Shown one piece after another: positions 1-8,159 of a stretch of 64,000 bases of DNA (position 1 is its first letter; each line of letters starts with the position of its first letter). Source of the DNA: Candidatus Opimibacter skivensis (GTDB lineage: Bacteria; Bacteroidota; Bacteroidia; Chitinophagales; Saprospiraceae); assembly GCA_016722045.1 (NCBI GenBank), contig JADKGY010000022.1, positions 124,001-188,000 on the forward strand, given 5' to 3'. A program made the translations under genes and the position numbers. The notes beneath the pieces are model-generated. The model made no database searches. It worked only from the letters and a program-made list of their open reading frames with translations, and was not told where the DNA came from.

Positions 1-99
1 CACACCGCCTGTGTTTTGTTTAACGCATTCCTGCGGAAAATGGCAACAAAAACCCCGGGGTTATAAGCCTTCGCCTTCGCCTCATCCTTCGCCTTTCTC

Positions 100-801
100 C
101 TACAGTTTTCCCTCATCTGCAAAGCTATAATAAGCGCCGTCACCGATGATAATATGGTCGATGACTTTAATATCAATATAACTTCCGGCCAGTTTCACCT
201 TTTCTGTCAGCCTTATGTCTTCGATCGACGGAGAGGGAGTTCCGGAGGGATGATTGTGCGACAATATAACGGATGAAGCCTTGCGTTCAAGTGCCCGTTG
301 AAAAATAATTTTTGGGTCCACCACCATCGCTGACATGCCACCTATATGGATTTCTTCTACTGATATCACCTTTGAGCGGCGATCCAACAGGATAATCCAG
401 AATTCTTCACGGGTGAGGTCTCTCATCCCCGAATGGATAAGGTCATAAGCATCCAGGCTGGAAGAAATATGGCTTTTTTGAATGGCATTTTCAGTAGCCC
501 GACGCCGGCCCAGCTCCAATGCGGCTGCGATCGTGACAGCTTTGGCTTCTCCGATACCTTTGATTTTGACAATTTCGTGGATCGATAGCTTTGCTACTGC
601 TGCAAGGGAATGATCATGGGCTGCCAGGAGTTCTTTAGCTAAATCCAGGGCAGAACGATTCTTCGTGCCATTTCGCATGAGGATGGCAATAAGTTCAGCT
701 TCTGAAAGCGATTTGGAACCGATATGCAGGAGTTTCTCCCGGGGCTGGTCGGCCGAAGACCAGTGTTTAATAGATTGATACATGACTAGTGAAGTTGTCA
801 A
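100..801 (-). CDS. radC: RadC-like JAB/MPN domain protein
   Basis: A 233-aa RadC-family protein, full length for the family. A helix-hairpin-helix segment with IKGIGEAKA lies near residues 80-88. The C-terminal JAB/MPN metalloprotease-like domain has the HxHPSG motif at residues 182-187 and a downstream Asp at 195, the expected zinc ligands; Glu133 could be the upstream acid. The family was linked to DNA repair, but its function is unsettled. A second Met at residue 7 (start at 783) would fit the usual RadC N-terminus and may be the true start. It stands alone, divergent from the sugar-phosphate operon that begins at 915. Family call is firm; biological role is not. Confidence 0.93.
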   Translation of the reverse strand: MTTSLVMYQSIKHWSSADQPREKLLHIGSKSLSEAELIAILMRNGTKNRSALDLAKELLAAHDHSLAAVAKLSIHEIVKIKGIGEAKAVTIAAALELGRRRATENAIQKSHISSSLDAYDLIHSGMRDLTREEFWIILLDRRSKVISVEEIHIGGMSAMVVDPKIIFQRALERKASSVILSHNHPSGTPSPSIEDIRLTEKVKLAGSYIDIKVIDHIIIGDGAYYSFADEGKL

Positions 802-914
802 ACGAAATTAAGGGAAAATAATTGATGTGTGTTGGGTCAAATGCGCATTAAAATCATTTCAAACTATTTCTTTGTCGCATTGTTTCCAACCTTTACTCCT
901 TGCACCGTCAAATC

Positions 915-2699
915 ATGAATATGGATTCTTCTCATAACCCTGCAAAAAACACATCAACTATTTCAGACGAAAAGGTTTCTCCACAGCACATCAATTATGC
1001 TGAACAGGGAATGGAATTAAAAGCAATGTATTCCTCGCTGGATGAAAAGCAAATTCCCACGTTGCTTTTTGAAAAGAATCCTCATCTATGGGTTTCCGAT
1101 CCTCAACAGGTAAATGACATTAGCCAACGATTAGGTTGGATCTCTTTACCTGATTATTATTTAGAACATGCAGCGGAGATCATTGAATTCGCTTCGCAAA
1201 TAAAAAATGAAGGATATACTTATGCAGTGCTGTTGGGTATGGGCGGAAGTAGTTTATGTTCGGAAGTAGCGCGTGAAACATTTGGATCAGTTGAAGGCTA
1301 TCCTCAATTATTTGTTTTGGATAATACCGAGCCTGATGCGATAGTAGATTTGGAAGATAAAATTGAGTTAGAAAAAACTCTATTTATCGCTGCCAGTAAA
1401 TCGGGCAATACAGCTGAAACACTGAGCTTCTTTCAATACTTCTATCAGCAATTAGAAAAGAAAAATCATAAAAATCCGGGAGATCATTTTATCGCTATTA
1501 CGGATGAGGGTACACCTCTTGTGAAAATAGCAGAGCAGCATAAGTTCAGAAAAGTATTTATAAATCCTTCAGATTTGGGAGGTCGTTATTCTGTGTTATC
1601 AGCTTTTGGATTAGTACCTATGGCATTGATGGGTATTGACATCATCGAATTATTGAACAGCGCCAGGCAAATGGAATTGAGTTGTAAGGCTGTTCCTTCT
1701 GCAATGAATCCTGGAATTAGTTTAGGAGTAATATTAGGAATAGCACAACGTCATGGTCGGGACAAGGTGACATTTATTTTATCTTCATCCATTTCTTCTT
1801 TTGGACTTTGGGTCGAGCAATTGATAGCGGAAAGCACCGGAAAAGAAGGGCATGGATTAATTCCTGTAAGTGGTGAAACACCCGGGCAACCCGGTGTATA
1901 TGGCAAGGACAGGATATTTATTTACATGTTTTTATCCACTGATCATAACGGAGATGATACTGCGAAAGTAGAATCACTTGAAAAGGCAGGGCATCCGATC
2001 GTAAGAATTGAATTGCCGGATAAGCTGGCCTTAGGAGGAGAATTTTACAGATGGGAAATAGCTACTGCGATCGCCGGAATAATAATGAATATCAATCCAT
2101 TCGATCAGCCAAATGTTGAGGAAAGCAAAAAGAATACAAATCAGCTTCTTGCCGATTGGGTTAAAGATGGAGCGTTCAAAAAATCTGCGCCATTATTACA
2201 AACCGGAGATATCTCCATCTACGCCGGAAAAAAAGTTGAATCACTTGCATCGGGAAAATATAATACTGCAGGAGATCTTGTCAACAGTTTTACGACTCAG
2301 GCAAAACCTGATGATTACATTGCTTTCCTTCCCTATTTTATGCTGACGTCTTCAAGAGAAGAAATTTTACAGAATTGGAGACATCATCTGCGCGATGAAT
2401 TGAAAGTAGCCACAACATTACTCAATGGCCCAAGATATCTTCATTCAACAGGGCAATTGCACAAAGGGGGTCCTGATACCGGACTATTTATTTTATTGAT
2501 GGGTGATGACGAAGAAAGTTTGCCTATCCCGGAATCTAAATTTGGATTTGATATTTTACATCAGGCGCAGGCCCTGGGTGACTTTCGTTCACTGGATGAA
2601 AAGGGTCGCCGTGTCATCAGGATACATTTAGGGAAAGACATTGATGCGGGACTAAATCAGTTGTACCAATCTGTCTATAATAAACATCATATCTCTTAA
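915..2699 (+). CDS. pgi: Glucose-6-phosphate isomerase (Tal-Pgi type domain)
   Basis: About 594 aa. It interconverts glucose-6-phosphate and fructose-6-phosphate in the cytoplasm. The SIS fold is visible as GMGGSS (around residues 108-113) and SKSGNT (around 161-166), followed by TGKEGHGLIPV and a C-terminal DFRSLDEKGRR segment. The long C-terminal half resembles the isomerase part of transaldolase-isomerase fusions rather than classical Pgi; no transaldolase is fused here. The open frame reaches a TTG at 900, but ATG at 915 (or 921) is a better start. It is first in a plus-strand run with a HAD gene 20 bp downstream, then gnd and zwf, which suits a role in feeding the oxidative pentose phosphate pathway. 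Confidence 0.9.
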   Translation: MNMDSSHNPAKNTSTISDEKVSPQHINYAEQGMELKAMYSSLDEKQIPTLLFEKNPHLWVSDPQQVNDISQRLGWISLPDYYLEHAAEIIEFASQIKNEGYTYAVLLGMGGSSLCSEVARETFGSVEGYPQLFVLDNTEPDAIVDLEDKIELEKTLFIAASKSGNTAETLSFFQYFYQQLEKKNHKNPGDHFIAITDEGTPLVKIAEQHKFRKVFINPSDLGGRYSVLSAFGLVPMALMGIDIIELLNSARQMELSCKAVPSAMNPGISLGVILGIAQRHGRDKVTFILSSSISSFGLWVEQLIAESTGKEGHGLIPVSGETPGQPGVYGKDRIFIYMFLSTDHNGDDTAKVESLEKAGHPIVRIELPDKLALGGEFYRWEIATAIAGIIMNINPFDQPNVEESKKNTNQLLADWVKDGAFKKSAPLLQTGDISIYAGKKVESLASGKYNTAGDLVNSFTTQAKPDDYIAFLPYFMLTSSREEILQNWRHHLRDELKVATTLLNGPRYLHSTGQLHKGGPDTGLFILLMGDDEESLPIPESKFGFDILHQAQALGDFRSLDEKGRRVIRIHLGKDIDAGLNQLYQSVYNKHHIS

Positions 2700-2719
2700 G
2701 TAGTGAATGGACAAAGCAG

Positions 2720-3340
2720 ATGAAGCATAAAACAATTACCACTCTTTTTCTTGACATTGGCGGGGTATTACTTTCTAACGGGTGGGGCAGCGAACAACGT
2801 GAAAAAGCTATTTCATTTTTTAAGCTTGATGGCGCTGAATTGAATCAAAGACATCATCTGACTTTTGATACCTACGAGCAGGGCAAATTGTCTCTTCCCG
2901 AATATTTGAAGAGAATAGTTTTTTATGAACCCAGGCATTTCTCCCTTCAGGAATTCACAGAATTTATGTTCAGCCAATCTGTTCCCTTTCAGGAAACAAT
3001 TGATTTTTTTAAATTCTTAAAAAATCAATATCAGCTCAAAGTGATTGCAGTCAGTAATGAAGGGAGGGAGTTAAATGATTACAGAATTACTGAATTTAAA
3101 CTGAGAGAATTGTTTGATGCTTTTGTTTCATCATCCTATGTGCATCTTCGTAAACCTGATGCGGACATATTTAAAATGGCTATTGATATATCCCAAACGC
3201 ATCCGGATCATATTCTCTATATTGATGACAGACGTATGTTCGTTGAAGTAGCACAAAGTCTGGGCATGCATGGCATGCGATATGAAGGCCTCGAAAAGAC
3301 CCGGAATCATTTGAATTTATATGAATTTCAACATACATAA
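2720..3340 (+). CDS. HAD superfamily hydrolase (HAD-IA, phosphatase-like)
   Basis: A 206-aa HAD-like protein. Motif I is DIGGV (Asp12), motif II is the Ser in AVSNEG, motif III is the Lys in RKPDADIF, and motif IV is YIDDR, so all catalytic elements of an acid phosphatase-type HAD are present. The second Asp of the usual DxD is replaced by Gly, as is common in the DxGGV subgroup. It lies 20 bp after pgi and 23 bp before gnd, clearly in the same transcription unit, so a sugar phosphate is a sensible substrate guess. Substrate cannot be read from sequence. Confidence 0.85.
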   Translation: MKHKTITTLFLDIGGVLLSNGWGSEQREKAISFFKLDGAELNQRHHLTFDTYEQGKLSLPEYLKRIVFYEPRHFSLQEFTEFMFSQSVPFQETIDFFKFLKNQYQLKVIAVSNEGRELNDYRITEFKLRELFDAFVSSSYVHLRKPDADIFKMAIDISQTHPDHILYIDDRRMFVEVAQSLGMHGMRYEGLEKTRNHLNLYEFQHT

Positions 3341-3363
3341 AGTAAAATCCAGAATAGTACACG

Positions 3364-4788
3364 ATGATGAAAGACAAGACATATGATTTCGGGATGATTG
3401 GAATAGGGACGATGGGGCGTAATCTGGTGCTCAATATGAGTGATCATGGATACAGTGTCGCTGCCATTGACAGAAACCAGGAACAGGTTGAAGTCCTGAA
3501 GAAAGAGAATGAAGGACGAAATGTTTTTGCGACAACTGATCCTCATGAATTTATTAATTCTTTGAAGACGCCACGGGCTATCATCATGCTTGTTCCCGCC
3601 GGCAAAATTGTAGATGCTGTCATTCAGGAATACCTGCCTCTTCTCTCCGAAGGTGATCTATTGATGGATTGGGGTAATTCGCATTACACGGATACGAATG
3701 CCCGAATCGAACAACTGGAGAAATCCAAAATACATTTCATGGGTGTTGGGATATCAGGAGGAGAATCCGGTGCAAGACATGGACCAAGTATTATGCCGGG
3801 TGGACCAAAAGATATTTTTGACCTTGTGGCTTCCATGCTTGATTCCATAGCCGCAAAAGTGGACAATGAACCCTGCACAGCATGGCTCGGTCCAGGTTCC
3901 GCAGGTCATTATGTCAAGATGGTGCACAATGGCATTGAATATGGATTGATGCAGCTCATTGCAGAATGTTATCATATACTGAAAGAATTATTAGGTATGG
4001 ATGATGATGAATTGCATCATGTCTTCACAAACTGGAACCAGGGAAAGCTTCATTCATTTCTACTGGAGATCACAGCCGATATATTTATTCAACAGGATGA
4101 GATTACGGGTCAGCGACTCATTGAAAAGATATTGGATAGTGCACATCAAAAGGGTACAGGAGGCTGGACGTCAGAAGATGCGATGGAATTACAAGTTCCT
4201 ATTCCGGTGATTGATATTGCTGTATCGATGCGCAATCTGTCGGCTTACAAAAAGGACAGGATGCTTGCCGGGCTCAAATTAAAAAGTCCAAAAGAAATGT
4301 TGAATGGAAATAAATCTGAATTCATTAGTTCGCTGGAAGAGGCTTTTTATTTTTCAATGATCACTACCTATGCACAGGGTATGGCGCTTTTGCAGGTTGC
4401 TTCCGGTACGTATCAATATAATTTGAACCTTGAAACAATCGCGCGTATATGGCGTGGAGGTTGTATCATCAGGGCCTCTTTGTTGGAAGATATCCGGTTA
4501 GCCTATTCTCGGAAACCAGATCTTTCAAATATTTTATTGGATGATAACATCGCTGAAAAATTGCAGAAATCACAGGAAGCAATACGGAAAGTAATTCATG
4601 CCGGAATTGATGCAGGTATTCCTCTTCCTGCTATGATGGGCTCGCTGGCTTATTTCGATAGTTATAGAAGCAGCTGGCTACCGGCCAGCCTGATACAGGC
4701 GCAACGTGATTACTTCGGGGCACATACGTATGAGCGAAATGACCGGGAAGGAACTTTTCACACGATTTGGAATCATAAAGAAGATTAG
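3364..4788 (+). CDS. gnd: 6-phosphogluconate dehydrogenase, decarboxylating
   Basis: A 474-aa enzyme, normal size, converting 6-phosphogluconate to ribulose-5-phosphate and CO2 with NADP+. The N-terminal Rossmann motif is GIGTMGRNL (about residues 12-20); the substrate region has GVGISGGESGARHGPSIMPGG (about 122-142) and the catalytic HNGIEYGLMQ follows near 187. The start is ATGATG; either Met may be used. The stop is separated from the zwf ATG by one base, so the two are almost certainly translationally coupled, with Zwf and Gnd sharing NADPH production. Confidence 0.97.
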   Translation: MMKDKTYDFGMIGIGTMGRNLVLNMSDHGYSVAAIDRNQEQVEVLKKENEGRNVFATTDPHEFINSLKTPRAIIMLVPAGKIVDAVIQEYLPLLSEGDLLMDWGNSHYTDTNARIEQLEKSKIHFMGVGISGGESGARHGPSIMPGGPKDIFDLVASMLDSIAAKVDNEPCTAWLGPGSAGHYVKMVHNGIEYGLMQLIAECYHILKELLGMDDDELHHVFTNWNQGKLHSFLLEITADIFIQQDEITGQRLIEKILDSAHQKGTGGWTSEDAMELQVPIPVIDIAVSMRNLSAYKKDRMLAGLKLKSPKEMLNGNKSEFISSLEEAFYFSMITTYAQGMALLQVASGTYQYNLNLETIARIWRGGCIIRASLLEDIRLAYSRKPDLSNILLDDNIAEKLQKSQEAIRKVIHAGIDAGIPLPAMMGSLAYFDSYRSSWLPASLIQAQRDYFGAHTYERNDREGTFHTIWNHKED

Positions 4789-4789
4789 A

Positions 4790-6304
4790 ATGGAAACAGA
4801 TAAAAAATTAAATCCCACAATTATTATTATTCTGGGCGCAACCGGAGATCTAACCTGGCGAAAATTAATTCCGGCTATTTACAACCTCTATTTGGATAAA
4901 TGGATACCGGATCATTTTGCTGTGATCGGGATCAGCCATAAAGACATAACTGTTGATGATTTTAAAAAGCGATTGCATGAGGGCGTCAACAAATTTTCAC
5001 GAAGAGGAAAAGCCAAAGCCAGTGAGTGGAATAGTTTTGAAAAATATCTCAATTATCATAAAGCTGAATTCAATGTTGCCGGAACATACACAGCGATAGA
5101 AAAGCAGATACAAAAATTTGAAAAAGAGTGGAAAGTCTCTGCCAACAGGATCTTTTACCTGGCTGTTCCACCCAATTCATTTGATGAAATTGCCCTGAAA
5201 ATTGGTTCTTCAGGTCTTGCAAAAAATAAATTACTTAGCCGCATTGTCATTGAAAAACCTTTTGGCTACGACCTGGTCAGTGCAAAACATCTCAATGATC
5301 TCTTGCACACTATTTTTGATGAAGGTCAGATATATCGCATAGATCATTACCTGGGTAAAGAAACGGTACAAAATATTCTTGCATTCCGTTTTGCCAATGC
5401 CATGTTTGAACCTATATGGAATCGCATTTACATTGACAGTGTACAGATATCTGTGGCGGAACAATTGGGCGTAGAGAACAGAGGAAATTATTATGAGACA
5501 GCAGGCGCCCTTCGTGACATGATTCAAAATCATCTTTTGCAATTACTTTGCCTGATAGCTATGGAACCTCCTGTTTCCTTTGAAGCGGATGAAGTACGTA
5601 ACCGCAAAGTGGATGTATTAAATGCTGCCCGAAAAATCCGTCCGGAAGAAGTGCACAAGTATGCTGTGCGCGGCCAGTATGGTGCAGGATGGATACAGGG
5701 GAAAAAAGTGGTGGGCTATCGCAAGGAACCTGATGTAAATAAAGACTCATCAAAAGAGACTTTTGCGGCTTTAAAATTATTTATTGATAACTGGAGATGG
5801 CAGGGTGTGCCGTTTTATCTGCGCACCGGTAAACGATTGAATGAAACATTATCTGTGATCACGATCCAATTCAGACCTGTCCCTCATCAATCCTTTCCCT
5901 CAGAAGCTACAGGTAACTGGCAACCAAACAGACTGGTATTGTATATCCAACCGCACATGGGTATCAGGATGCGGTTTCAGGCAAAACGTCCGGGTCTTAA
6001 GATGAATCTTTATCCGGTGGATATGCAATTCAATTATGACGACACCTATACTTCGGGTACTCCTGAAGCTTATGAAACCTTGCTGCTGGATATTATGGAA
6101 GGCGATTCAACACTTTTTATGCGGGCCGATCAGGTTGAAGCTGCATGGAAAATACTAATGCCGGTTATAAATTCATGGGAGGCGAATCCATCCGTTAATT
6201 TTCCAAATTATGAATCAGGTATGCAGGGACCTGAAGATGCTGAAGCGCTGATCGCGAAGGACGGACATAGTTGGAGTGTCATTCCACCAGAAAAAAGCGA
6301 ATAA
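4790..6304 (+). CDS. zwf: Glucose-6-phosphate 1-dehydrogenase
   Basis: A 504-aa enzyme that oxidises glucose-6-phosphate to 6-phosphogluconolactone. The nucleotide-binding loop is GATGDLTWRKL near the N-terminus (usually GASGDLAKRKL), the lactone/dehydrogenase signature IEKPFGYD follows, and the active site RIDHYLGKE is intact. The reading frame extends upstream to 4706 inside gnd, but ATG at 4790, one base after the gnd stop and preceded by AAAGAAG, gives the normal length and N-terminus. Part of the pgi-HAD-gnd-zwf operon. Confidence 0.97.
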   Translation: METDKKLNPTIIIILGATGDLTWRKLIPAIYNLYLDKWIPDHFAVIGISHKDITVDDFKKRLHEGVNKFSRRGKAKASEWNSFEKYLNYHKAEFNVAGTYTAIEKQIQKFEKEWKVSANRIFYLAVPPNSFDEIALKIGSSGLAKNKLLSRIVIEKPFGYDLVSAKHLNDLLHTIFDEGQIYRIDHYLGKETVQNILAFRFANAMFEPIWNRIYIDSVQISVAEQLGVENRGNYYETAGALRDMIQNHLLQLLCLIAMEPPVSFEADEVRNRKVDVLNAARKIRPEEVHKYAVRGQYGAGWIQGKKVVGYRKEPDVNKDSSKETFAALKLFIDNWRWQGVPFYLRTGKRLNETLSVITIQFRPVPHQSFPSEATGNWQPNRLVLYIQPHMGIRMRFQAKRPGLKMNLYPVDMQFNYDDTYTSGTPEAYETLLLDIMEGDSTLFMRADQVEAAWKILMPVINSWEANPSVNFPNYESGMQGPEDAEALIAKDGHSWSVIPPEKSE

Positions 6305-6360
6305 GCATAAGGTGCTATTGACGTCAATTAGAATGATTCGATAATTTTTCCCGACTACGC

Positions 6361-7575
6361 GTGAAACCAACTAAGGAAAATATACTTACGATCAATGCGG
6401 GCTCATCCAGTATTAAATTTGCTGTGTATGAAATAGGAGAAATGCTGCGACCATTGTTGCATGGCGTGATGGAAAGCATTGGTACAGAAAACACCAAACT
6501 CATCTACTCCCGTATTCAGAGCGATAAAAAAATCAGTACCGATATTAAGCCTGTCAGCCATGATGAAGCGATAGTTATTCTTTTAGACTGGCTCGAAAAA
6601 CAGGATGAATTTGCATCTGTCAAAATCATCGGACATAGAATTGTGCATGGAATGCATCATACACAACCTCAGCAGATCACACCTCCTTTGTTGACTGAGT
6701 TGAAGAAAATAAGTGCCTACGATCCGGAACATTTACCAGGAGAAATAAAATTAATAGAAGAATTAGGTAAACGTTTTCCGGCACTGGTGCAAGTAGCTTG
6801 TTTCGACACATCCTTTCATACGTCTATGCCATTAGTTGCAAAAATGTTGTCCATTCCGCGTCGATATTTTGATATGGGGATTCAACGATATGGTTTCCAT
6901 GGTCTTTCCTATGCGTATCTTATGGAAGAACTTAACCGGCTAGGCGGAAATACAGCTGGGAATGACAAAGTGATATTAGCTCATCTTGGTAATGGTGCCA
7001 GTCTTGCAGCCGTCCGCGATGGAAAATGCATGGATACAAGTATGGGTTTTACGCCCACATCCGGGCTGCCGATGAGTACGCGCTCCGGCGATCTTGATCC
7101 CGGAGTTGCATGGTATCTGATGAATGCCGAAAAAATAAGTCCTCAACAATTTAGCCATCTTATCAATGATGAATCCGGTCTTCTGGGTATATCAGCATTG
7201 AGTTCGGATATGAGAGTACTACTGGAAAACCAGGCTACTGATCACCATGCCGCTGAAGCAATTGACATGTTTTGTTATCAGGTAAAGAAATGGATTGGCG
7301 CTTATGCTGCAGTACTTGGAGGTCTCGATACATTAGTTTTTTCCGGCGGTATCGGAGAACGTGCATCTGAAATCCGCAGCAGAATATGCGAAGGGCTACA
7401 ATTTTTAGGAATTGAATTGGATGAAAGGAGAAATAGAAATAATGAAGAAACCATTTCTTCTGACAAAAGCAAAGTAATCATCCATGTCATCAAGACTAAT
7501 GAAGAATTGATGATAGCCAGACTGGTTTGCCAGGTATTGAATATTTCTTTAGAATATGATCCCGAAGGTCCCTGA
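6361..7575 (+). CDS. ackA: Acetate kinase
   Basis: A 404-aa acetokinase that makes ATP and acetate from acetyl phosphate and ADP. ASKHA signatures are visible: NAGSSSIKF near residues 11-19, GHRIVHG in the middle, FDTSFH, HLGNGAS, and the C-terminal FSGGIGE. The start is GTG at 6361; no ATG is available near the conserved N-terminus. It lies 56 bp after zwf. The logical partner is the phosphoketolase at 10709, whose acetyl phosphate product it would use, although three copper genes now separate the two. Confidence 0.96.
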   Translation: MKPTKENILTINAGSSSIKFAVYEIGEMLRPLLHGVMESIGTENTKLIYSRIQSDKKISTDIKPVSHDEAIVILLDWLEKQDEFASVKIIGHRIVHGMHHTQPQQITPPLLTELKKISAYDPEHLPGEIKLIEELGKRFPALVQVACFDTSFHTSMPLVAKMLSIPRRYFDMGIQRYGFHGLSYAYLMEELNRLGGNTAGNDKVILAHLGNGASLAAVRDGKCMDTSMGFTPTSGLPMSTRSGDLDPGVAWYLMNAEKISPQQFSHLINDESGLLGISALSSDMRVLLENQATDHHAAEAIDMFCYQVKKWIGAYAAVLGGLDTLVFSGGIGERASEIRSRICEGLQFLGIELDERRNRNNEETISSDKSKVIIHVIKTNEELMIARLVCQVLNISLEYDPEGP

Positions 7576-7742
7576 AAAAGGAACCAACGAAGCTGAGAGT
7601 AAAAACTTAATCGTTTTAGGGGTGTTCAAATAAGGTCATTTTATCCTCTATGAGATGGTGAGGTCCCTTAGGATTTGATGTTTCTGCTTTTTCATCGGAT
7701 GAATATTTTTCCAAAATCTATAATACTATAAAATTTACAGCT

Positions 7743-7868
7743 ATGATGGATCAATATGGAAACAATCAATACTGGGGAATGCATGTGGGTTGGTGGTTGT
7801 TATTTTTCGTCATCTTCATCGCCATTGTCCTTGTTATATGGATGGGCAGAAACCGAAAGGGAAAATAA
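7743..7868 (+). CDS. 41-aa single-pass membrane protein of copper operon
   Basis: A very short open frame, ATGATG to TAA. The protein starts with a polar MMDQYGNNQYWGMHVGWW segment and then has one strongly hydrophobic helix (about residues 17-34), ending in basic RNRKGK. Trp, Met and His before the helix could bind a soft metal, but this is only suggestive. It lies 55 bp upstream of the CopZ-like gene and on the same strand, so it probably belongs to the copper unit. It is short enough to be missed by gene callers. No family recognised. Confidence 0.55.
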   Translation: MMDQYGNNQYWGMHVGWWLLFFVIFIAIVLVIWMGRNRKGK

Positions 7869-7923
7869 ACAAGTAACGATATATCCTACTACGGTAATAA
7901 AATTAAATGCATAAATATGTATC

Positions 7924-8142
7924 ATGAAAAAGGAGTATGAATTAGAAGGCATGAGTTGTGGAGGTTGTGTAGCCAATGTGAAACGATCGTTGCTCGAACT
8001 TCCCGATGTCACAGAGGCCGAAGTGCAACTGCATCCTCAAAGGGCATCTATATCTATGAGCCATTCAATCGGTATTAAAGAATTACAAGCCCAGCTTAGT
8101 AAAGTAGGCCATTATACTATCCGGGAGGCTGTTGATAATTAA
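7924..8142 (+). CDS. copZ: Heavy-metal-associated domain protein (copper chaperone)
   Basis: A 72-aa single HMA domain. The metal-binding loop GMSCGGC gives Cys12 and Cys15. Ferredoxin-like fold length is exact for CopZ/Atx1 chaperones. It is expected to carry Cu(I) in the cytoplasm and hand it to the ATPase encoded 17 bp downstream, whose own N-terminal HMA domain is closely similar. Another soft metal cannot be excluded. Confidence 0.88.
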   Translation: MKKEYELEGMSCGGCVANVKRSLLELPDVTEAEVQLHPQRASISMSHSIGIKELQAQLSKVGHYTIREAVDN

Positions 8143-8159
8143 ATAATTGAAATAATAGC

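Noticed and set aside
4706..4789. Longer start for zwf
   Set aside because: Would overlap gnd by 83 bases; ATG at 4790 fits family length and spacing.
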